Assembly (NCBI GenBank): GCA_963753075.1
Contig: CAVWAR010000002.1
Span: 310,001 to 374,000 of the forward strand
Origin: Prado023 sp963753075
Lineage (GTDB): Bacteria > Actinomycetota > Actinomycetes > S36-B12 > CAIYMF01
Reading direction: 5' to 3'
DNA length: 64,000 nucleotides
Part shown: positions 58,229 to 64,000 of the stretch, piece after piece
Position numbering within the stretch: the first letter of the stretch is position 1
Layout: every line of letters begins with the position of its first letter
Program-made: the position numbers and the translations under genes
Notes under the pieces: generated by a model
What the model was told of the DNA's origin: nothing
Seen by the model: only the letters and a program-made list of their open reading frames with translations
Database searches by the model: none

Positions 58229-60955
58229 GTGGCCCCGGATCGGGCTCTGGCCGCCGGACGGACCGAGGCAGCCGTCCACCACCACCTGCCCGTGTCCGAG
58301 GTCGTGCTCATGCTCGGGACCGACGAGTCACGGGGGCTCGACCCGGCGCAGGTCGCCGAGCGTCTCGAGCGCTTCGGGCCCAACGAGTTGCCCCCCGTAG
58401 CGGGCCCGAGTGCCCTGCGCCGGTTCCTCTCACAGTTCAACCACCCCCTGATCTACGTCCTGCTGGGTGCCGCGGTGGTCACGGCGATGCTTGGGGAGAC
58501 GGTCGACTCGGCCGTGATCATGGGCGTGGTCCTGATCAACGCGGTTGTCGGCTACATCCAGGAGTCCCGGGCCGACACCGCGCTCAAGGCGCTGGCGGCG
58601 ATGACGCGGACCACGGCTCGGGTGGTGCGGGGCGGGGCCACGAAGGAGTTGGACGCCGTCGAGCTGGTGCCCGGCGACCTGATCGTGCTCGAGGCTGGCG
58701 ACCGGGTGCCGGCCGACGCCCGACTGGTCGCCGTGCACGAGATGACCGCCGACGAGTCGATGCTGACCGGCGAGTCGGTCCCGGTTGGCAAGCACGCCCT
58801 GGCGGTTCCCGATGAGACGGGTCTGGCCGACCGGGCGAACATGGCCTACTCCGGGACGCTCGTGATCCGCGGCCAGGCGTCGGGCATCGTGGTGGCGACA
58901 GGTGGGCAGACCGAGATCGGCCGGATCCAGCAGCTCGTGGGTGAGGCCACCGGTGTGCAGACACCGCTGACCCGCAAGCTCGCCGGCTTCAGCCGGTGGC
59001 TCACCTGGCTGATCCTCGCGCTGGCGGTCGTCACCTTCGCGATCGGCATCGCCCGCGGGGAGTCGATCGGCTACATGGTGACTGCCGCGGTCGCCCTCGC
59101 GGTGGGCGCTATCCCCGAGGGCCTGCCCGCAGCGGTCACGATCACCCTGGCAATCGGTGTGGGCCGGATGGCGCGGCGAAACGCGATCATCCGGCACCTG
59201 CCCGCCGTTGAGGCCCTCGGCTCGACGACGGTCGTCTGCACTGACAAGACCGGCACCCTGACCCGCAACCAGATGGCGCTCGTGGCCGTGGACATCGGCG
59301 CAACAGCTGTCGACCCCACCACCGCCACGCCATCGACCTCGACCCCGGCAGAGGACGGTCCCCTGGCCGAGGACGCCCTGGCCGCCTGCCTGGCTGCGGC
59401 CAGCCTCTGCAACAACGCCGACCTGGACGTGGTCGAGGGTGCGGTGACCACCGCCGGAGATCCGACGGAGACCGCGCTGCTGGTGGCCGCTCATGGCGCC
59501 GGGCTGGAGCTGGGCTCGCTGGAGGAGCAGTGGCCACGCCTCGACGAGGTGCCCTTCGAGACCGCTCGACGCTACATGGCCACGCTGCACCGGGCTCCCG
59601 ACGCCTTCGGGCCGGGAGCCGCGGTCCTGCTGGCCAAGGGTGCGGTCGAACGGCTCGCGCCGCTGTGCAGCGACGAGCTCCGCCCCGACGGCACGACGCA
59701 GGCAGTGGACCCCCAGGCGGTCCTGGACCGGGCCGCGGAGCTGGCCGGTCGCGCGCTGCGGGTGCTGGCCATCGTGCGCCGTCCGGTCGATCCCGGCGTT
59801 GATCCGGAGACCGCCCTCGAGGCAGGCAGGCTGACGCTGGTCGGGCTCGCGTGCCTGATCGATCCGGCCCGCCCCGAGGCGATCACCTCGGTGGCCATCT
59901 GCCGGGGGGCCGGGATCGCGGTCAAGATGATCACAGGGGACCACCCGGCCACCGGGGCGGCCATCGGCGCCGACGTCGGGCTGGCCGGGGCCGGGGTCAC
60001 ACCCACGGTGGTCACCGGTCGTGAGCTGGACGACGTGGACGACTCGGACCTGCCCCTGCTGATCGAGGACACTCAGGTGTTCGCCCGCGTCACAGCCGAG
60101 CAGAAGCTGCGGATCGTGCTGGCCCTGCAGTCGCGCCGCGAGGTCGTGGCGATGACCGGCGACGGGGTCAACGACGCCCCTGCACTCAAGCAGGCTGACA
60201 TCGGGGTCGCCATGGGGATGGTCGGCTCCGAGGTCGCGAAGGACTCGGCCGACATGGTCCTGACCGACGACAACTTCGCCACCATCGAGGCTGCCGTCGA
60301 GGAGGGCCGCGGGGTCTTCGACAACCTGACCAAGTACATCACCTGGGCGTTGCCGACAAGCCTCGGCGAGGGACTGGTGATCGTGGCAGCGATCATGCTC
60401 GGAACGAGCCTGCCCATCACCCCCGTGCAGATCCTGTGGGTCAACATGACCACCGCGGTGGCCCTCGGGATCACGCTGGCCTTCGAGCCCGGCGAACCGG
60501 GACTCATGGCGCGACCCCCACGCGACCCGGACCAGCCCATCCTGACCAGGATCCTGGTCAGCCGAATCGTCATGGTCTCGGTGATCATGGTCGTTGGCGC
60601 CTTCGGGCTGTTCCAGTTCACGCTGGCCGCCGGAAGCTCGGTCGAAGTGGCTCGGACCATCGCCGTCAATGCCTTCGTCCTGGTGGAGATGACCTACCTG
60701 TTCAACTGCCGCACGCTGACTGACTGGGCGGGCAGCCTCGGCTGGTTCAGCAACCGGAACCTGTTGATCGGCGTCGCGATCCAGGTGGCCCTGCAGCTGG
60801 CGTTCACCTACCTGCCGGTCATGAACACGCTGTTCGGGTCCGCGGCGCTGACTGCCGCCGAGTGGGGCCCCATCATCGGCTTGGCCCTCATCGCCTTCGC
60901 CATCGTGGAGGTCGAGAAGGCGCTGCGCGTCCGGTGGGCCAGAATTGGGGCGTGA
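58229..60955 (+). CDS. ctpF: P-type cation ATPase, CtpF/Ca2+-ATPase-like
   Basis: Membrane ATPase of 908 aa exporting a cation, probably Ca2+. The phosphorylation site is D339 in CTDKTGTLTRN. GESVPVGKHA is the actuator TGES loop, GDGVNDAPALKQADIG the hinge, and AIPEGLPAAVTITLAIG the M4 transport motif that resembles the calcium PEGLPA pattern. About ten membrane segments are present. M. tuberculosis CtpF has nearly the same length and belongs to the DosR regulon. The GTG at 58229 follows GGGAGG by ten bases. The TGA overlaps the cydD GTG. Confidence 0.88.
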   Translation: MAPDRALAAGRTEAAVHHHLPVSEVVLMLGTDESRGLDPAQVAERLERFGPNELPPVAGPSALRRFLSQFNHPLIYVLLGAAVVTAMLGETVDSAVIMGVVLINAVVGYIQESRADTALKALAAMTRTTARVVRGGATKELDAVELVPGDLIVLEAGDRVPADARLVAVHEMTADESMLTGESVPVGKHALAVPDETGLADRANMAYSGTLVIRGQASGIVVATGGQTEIGRIQQLVGEATGVQTPLTRKLAGFSRWLTWLILALAVVTFAIGIARGESIGYMVTAAVALAVGAIPEGLPAAVTITLAIGVGRMARRNAIIRHLPAVEALGSTTVVCTDKTGTLTRNQMALVAVDIGATAVDPTTATPSTSTPAEDGPLAEDALAACLAAASLCNNADLDVVEGAVTTAGDPTETALLVAAHGAGLELGSLEEQWPRLDEVPFETARRYMATLHRAPDAFGPGAAVLLAKGAVERLAPLCSDELRPDGTTQAVDPQAVLDRAAELAGRALRVLAIVRRPVDPGVDPETALEAGRLTLVGLACLIDPARPEAITSVAICRGAGIAVKMITGDHPATGAAIGADVGLAGAGVTPTVVTGRELDDVDDSDLPLLIEDTQVFARVTAEQKLRIVLALQSRREVVAMTGDGVNDAPALKQADIGVAMGMVGSEVAKDSADMVLTDDNFATIEAAVEEGRGVFDNLTKYITWALPTSLGEGLVIVAAIMLGTSLPITPVQILWVNMTTAVALGITLAFEPGEPGLMARPPRDPDQPILTRILVSRIVMVSVIMVVGAFGLFQFTLAAGSSVEVARTIAVNAFVLVEMTYLFNCRTLTDWAGSLGWFSNRNLLIGVAIQVALQLAFTYLPVMNTLFGSAALTAAEWGPIIGLALIAFAIVEVEKALRVRWARIGA

Positions 60956-62625
60956 AGCCCCTGGATCCGCGCCTTCTGCAGCACGCGCACGCGACCCGTG
61001 GCTTCCTGGTCACCTCCGTGGCGATCGGCACGGTGTCAGCCCTGCTGCTCGTGGCCCAGGCCTTCCTGATCGCCGGCGTGGTGGCCGATGCCTTCCAGGG
61101 CGGGGCCACCGTCGCCGATCTGTCCGGGCCGGTCAGCGCCCTCGTCGGCATCGCCGTGGCCCGCGCTGTCCTCGTGTGGGGCTCCGAGGCCGTGGGGCAC
61201 CGGTCGGCGGCGCGCGCGACCTCTCAGCTGCGCATGCAGGTCGTCGAGCGGGCGATCCGGCTGGGGCCGGCCTTCCTGGGCGGTCGGGGGGTGGGCGAAC
61301 TGACCACGCTGGTCACCCGGGGCGCAGGCGCGCTGGACATCTACTTCGCCCGCTACCTGCCGCAGCTCGTCCTGGCAGTTCTTGTACCGCTGATCGCGAC
61401 CGCGTTCATCGTCACCCGGGACCCGCTCGCGGCGATCATCATCGCCCTGACCGTCCCGATCATCCCGATGTTCATGGTCCTCATCGGTAGGCAGACGCAG
61501 TCGCGGGTAACCCGGCAATGGTCCACGTTGGGTGTCCTGTCGGGACACTTCCTGGATGTGGTCGAGGGCCTGCCCACGCTCAAGGTCTTCAACCGGGCCA
61601 AGGCCCAGGCGGCCATGATCCGCTCTGTCGGCGACCAGTACCGAACCAGCACCATGGGCGTCCTGCGGATCTCGTTCCTGTCCTCGTTGGTGCTCGAGCT
61701 GCTGGCCTCACTGTCGGTGGCGATCATCGCGGTCTCGATCGGCCTGCGGCTGGTCGAGGGGACGATGGCACTGTCCACCGGGCTCGCGGTGCTGATCCTC
61801 GCCCCCGAGGTGTACCTGCCGTTGCGACTCGTCGGTCAGCACTTCCACGCGGCGGCTGACGGCGTGGGTGCGGCGCAGCGGATGTTCGAGGTCCTCGAGG
61901 CCGACGCCGGCCCGGTCGGAACGGCGCATGTCGATGCCTCGGCGGCGACCCTTCGAATTCGCGACCTGCGGGTGGCCTTCGAGGACCGGGTCGCGGTGGC
62001 CGACGCCTCGTTCGACATCCGTCCCGGGCGGGTCACGGCCCTGGTCGGGCCGTCCGGATGCGGCAAGTCCACGATCCTGTCGGTGCTGCTCGGACTCGTC
62101 GGCCCGCCGACAGCGACCGTGGAGGGTCTGGTCGAGTTGGTCGACGACTCGGGCGCCGCGGTCCCGCTGCCCGACGTTGACCCCACCTCGTGGCGGGCCC
62201 AGCTCGGCTGGGTCCCGCAGTCCCCGGCCATGCTGGCCGGCTCGGTCGCCGACAACGTGCGGTTCGGCCGCACCGGGTTCGGCGATGAGGACGTCGCCGG
62301 GGCCCTGCAGGCCGCCGGGCTCAGCCCGTTGGAGCTGCCCCGCGGTGTCTCGACGCCGATCACCGAGGGTGGCGCCGGGGTGTCGGTCGGGCAGGCCCGA
62401 CGGATCGGGGTGGCCCGGGCACTGCTCGCGGACCCGGCGATCCTGCTGCTCGACGAGCCGACGGCAGCCCTGGACGGGACGCGGGAGGCTGAGGTGGGGG
62501 TGACGGTTGCCGAGCTGGCCCGCGCCGGGAGGACAGTCGTGGTGGTCACCCACCGACAGTCGCTGGTCGACCTCGCAGACGATGTCGTTGAGCTGCAACC
62601 GACCGAGTCCGGAGTGCCCGCATGA
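60952..62625 (+). CDS. cydD: ABC exporter subunit CydD (cytochrome bd assembly)
   Basis: Half of the CydDC heterodimeric exporter of thiols (and possibly heme) needed to assemble cytochrome bd oxidase, 557 aa. Six membrane segments occupy residues 1-310. The ATPase domain has Walker A GPSGCGKST, the variant signature VSVGQARRIGVARAL and Walker B ILLLDEPTAALD. The GTG at 60952 overlaps the ctpF stop (GTGA), so it is translated from the ctpF message. A CAGAAT six bases before the GTG could add a leaderless promoter. The cydAB genes are not in the window. Confidence 0.92.
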   Translation: MKPLDPRLLQHAHATRGFLVTSVAIGTVSALLLVAQAFLIAGVVADAFQGGATVADLSGPVSALVGIAVARAVLVWGSEAVGHRSAARATSQLRMQVVERAIRLGPAFLGGRGVGELTTLVTRGAGALDIYFARYLPQLVLAVLVPLIATAFIVTRDPLAAIIIALTVPIIPMFMVLIGRQTQSRVTRQWSTLGVLSGHFLDVVEGLPTLKVFNRAKAQAAMIRSVGDQYRTSTMGVLRISFLSSLVLELLASLSVAIIAVSIGLRLVEGTMALSTGLAVLILAPEVYLPLRLVGQHFHAAADGVGAAQRMFEVLEADAGPVGTAHVDASAATLRIRDLRVAFEDRVAVADASFDIRPGRVTALVGPSGCGKSTILSVLLGLVGPPTATVEGLVELVDDSGAAVPLPDVDPTSWRAQLGWVPQSPAMLAGSVADNVRFGRTGFGDEDVAGALQAAGLSPLELPRGVSTPITEGGAGVSVGQARRIGVARALLADPAILLLDEPTAALDGTREAEVGVTVAELARAGRTVVVVTHRQSLVDLADDVVELQPTESGVPA

Positions 62626-64000
62626 GCCGGCCATCGCCGCTGCGCCGTCTGTGGCGCCTGGCTGACCCGGACCGCGCCCGCGTGGCCCTGGCCGTCGCGC
62701 TGGCGACCCTGTCGCTGGCCTGCGGCGTCGGCCTGCTCGCTGTGTCCGCGTGGCTGATCTCGCGAGCCTCCGAGCAGCCACCGATCCTGTACCTGCAGGT
62801 GGCGATCGTCTCCGTGCGCGCGTTCGGCATCTTCCGCGGGGTCTTCCGGTACGCGGAGCGGCTGGTGGGCCATGACGCCGCGCTGCGCAGCCTGACCAGG
62901 ATCCGGGTGGGCGTGTACGACCGGCTTGAGCGGCTGTCCCCCGCGGGCATGGGCAGCTACCGCCAGGGCGACCTGCTGGCACGCCTGGTCGGTGACGTGG
63001 ACTCCTCCGTGGACCTGATCGTGCGCGTTGCCCTTCCGGTCACCTCGTCGCTGCTGGCCGCAGGGCTGGCCGTCGCGATCGGAGCGGCGATCCTCCCGGC
63101 AGCAGGGGTTGCGCTCCTCGTCCTTGTGATCGTGGTCGGGCTGGCCGCCCCCTGGCTGACTGGGCGGCTCGGAGCCGCCGCCCAGCGTGCCCGGGCCGAC
63201 GCCGAGGGCGAGCTCAGCGCCCGCGTCGTCATGGGGCTCTCCGCAGCACCTGAGCTGCTCGCCTACGGAACCGTCGATGTTGCCGTGGCCGGGATCGGCA
63301 GGGCTGATGCCCAGATCACCGCCCTCGACCGTCGGGCAGCCACTGCCTCAGGGCTCGGAGGCGCTCTGAGCACGTTGGCCACCGGGCTGACGGTGGTCGC
63401 CTGCGTCACCCTGGGCGTCACGGCCGTGCGCGACGGCAGTGCCGCCGGGGTCTGGCTGGCCACGCTCGTGCTGCTCCCCCTGGCGATCGCCGACGTCCTG
63501 TCCGGCATGCCGGCCGCTGCCCTGGCCAGGGGGCAGGTGACCGGGGCGGCGCAGCGGATCTTCGACGTGATCGACGCACCGGACCCGGTGCCCACCGTGC
63601 CGCCCGGCCCCACAACTGCCGATGCGCCACCAGCGGCGCCGCTGTCGCCGGAACCCGGCGCCGGGGTGCCGCTCCGGCTGGTGGGGATGTCCGCACGCTA
63701 TCCGCGGGCCGATTCCGACGCGGTGGCCGACCTCGACCTGGACCTCACACCAGGCCGGCGCATCGCGGTCGTCGGTCCCAGCGGGTCCGGCAAATCGACG
63801 ATCGCCATGGTCCTGCTGCGCCTGCTGGACCACCGCACCGGCAGCTACCAGCTGGCTGACCGTGAGGTGCGCGAGCTGGGCGAGGGCCCGGTGCGCGCCA
63901 CGCTGACCGCCATGGACCAACAGGGGCACCTGTTCGACACCACGATCGAGGAGAACCTCCGGCTCGCCAACCGCGACGCCGATCCCGACCAGCTCCGAGC
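62622..64000 (+). CDS. cydC: ABC exporter subunit CydC (cytochrome bd assembly; cut by window edge)
   Basis: Second half of the CydDC exporter; 459 codons are visible and the 3' end is missing. Membrane segments begin at RVALAVALATLSLACGVGLLAVSAWLISRAS. SVRAFGIFRGVFRYAERLVGHD is a CydC hallmark. Walker A is GPSGSGKST at residue about 388; the signature and Walker B lie beyond the edge. The ATG overlaps the cydD stop (ATGA). A Pro/Ala linker at about 325-345 separates the domains. Confidence 0.93.
   Translation, partial: MSRPSPLRRLWRLADPDRARVALAVALATLSLACGVGLLAVSAWLISRASEQPPILYLQVAIVSVRAFGIFRGVFRYAERLVGHDAALRSLTRIRVGVYDRLERLSPAGMGSYRQGDLLARLVGDVDSSVDLIVRVALPVTSSLLAAGLAVAIGAAILPAAGVALLVLVIVVGLAAPWLTGRLGAAAQRARADAEGELSARVVMGLSAAPELLAYGTVDVAVAGIGRADAQITALDRRAATASGLGGALSTLATGLTVVACVTLGVTAVRDGSAAGVWLATLVLLPLAIADVLSGMPAAALARGQVTGAAQRIFDVIDAPDPVPTVPPGPTTADAPPAAPLSPEPGAGVPLRLVGMSARYPRADSDAVADLDLDLTPGRRIAVVGPSGSGKSTIAMVLLRLLDHRTGSYQLADREVRELGEGPVRATLTAMDQQGHLFDTTIEENLRLANRDADPDQLR

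Noticed and set aside
1..64000. CRISPR arrays, insertion sequences, prophage, tRNA or rRNA genes
   Set aside because: No direct-repeat array, transposase-like frame, phage gene or cloverleaf-like sequence was noticed on reading through; gene density leaves little room for them.

Overview
The window is about 64 kb of high-GC DNA (roughly 70% by eye), densely packed and with many four-base stop/start overlaps (ATGA, GTGA, TGATG). Gene content and order point to an Actinomycetes chromosome: a nuo operon, a menaquinone (men) cluster, hemACDBL followed by a System II cytochrome c maturation set, DUF4229 and DUF3048 proteins, and a clear DosR/DevR orthologue. The hem-pgm-tlpA-ccdA-resB-ccsB-men order resembles the Rv0509-Rv0561 region of Mycobacterium tuberculosis as I remember it. 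The genus cannot be fixed from the sequence. No tRNA, rRNA, CRISPR array, insertion sequence or phage gene was seen.

Layout. 1-8.7 kb (minus): nuoG (cut by the window edge), F, E, D, C, B, A and a menaquinone/geranylgeranyl reductase. 8.9-12.1 kb (plus): pyruvate formate-lyase and its activase. 12.1-16.0 kb: a CPxC membrane protein, an HdeD-like protein, menG, menF and a rhodanese. 16.0-20.0 kb (minus): menD, menC, menB. 20.0-24.8 kb: a TetR regulator, a two-ATPase ABC-2 exporter, a RibD-type reductase and an orphan rfbC. 24.9-29.0 kb (plus): menE, menA and an acyl-CoA dehydrogenase. 29.0-30.0 kb: an OhrR-like regulator with a glutathione peroxidase. 30.1-31.0 kb: two small membrane proteins. 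31.0-42.4 kb (minus): ccsB, resB, ccdA, tlpA, a histidine phosphatase, hemL, hemB, hemD fusion, hemC, hemA. 42.8-49.6 kb (plus): dosR, a sugar ABC transporter, a LolA/MucB-like protein and an ABC-2 exporter. 49.8-55.0 kb (plus): a group 3b-type NiFe hydrogenase operon with an embedded cyclic-nucleotide-binding protein. 55.3-58.1 kb (minus): a DUF3048 lipoprotein and a Kef-type antiporter. 58.2-64.0 kb (plus): a CtpF-like P-type ATPase overlapping cydD and cydC (cydC cut by the edge).

How it fits together. The genes describe a menaquinone-based aerobic respiratory chain (complex I, menaquinone, heme, c-type cytochromes, bd oxidase assembly) plus a low-oxygen programme (formate fermentation, NAD(P)-linked hydrogenase, CtpF). 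The most notable observation is regulatory. Upstream of pflB, of the hydrogenase operon and of ctpF-cydDC lie 14-bp DosR-like boxes. In all three the box begins exactly 37 bp before a -10-like hexamer, and a DosR orthologue is encoded at 42.8 kb. This suggests one hypoxia regulon joining fermentation, hydrogen metabolism, cation transport and bd oxidase assembly.

Other regulatory signals are two near-identical CsoR/CstR-type operators (CPxC membrane protein and rhodanese), overlapping palindromes inside the gpx-ohrR promoter, and a TetR-type palindrome over the -35 of the ABC exporter. Several genes also have a -10-like hexamer placed so that transcription would begin at or within a few bases of the start codon, that is, leaderless or nearly so.
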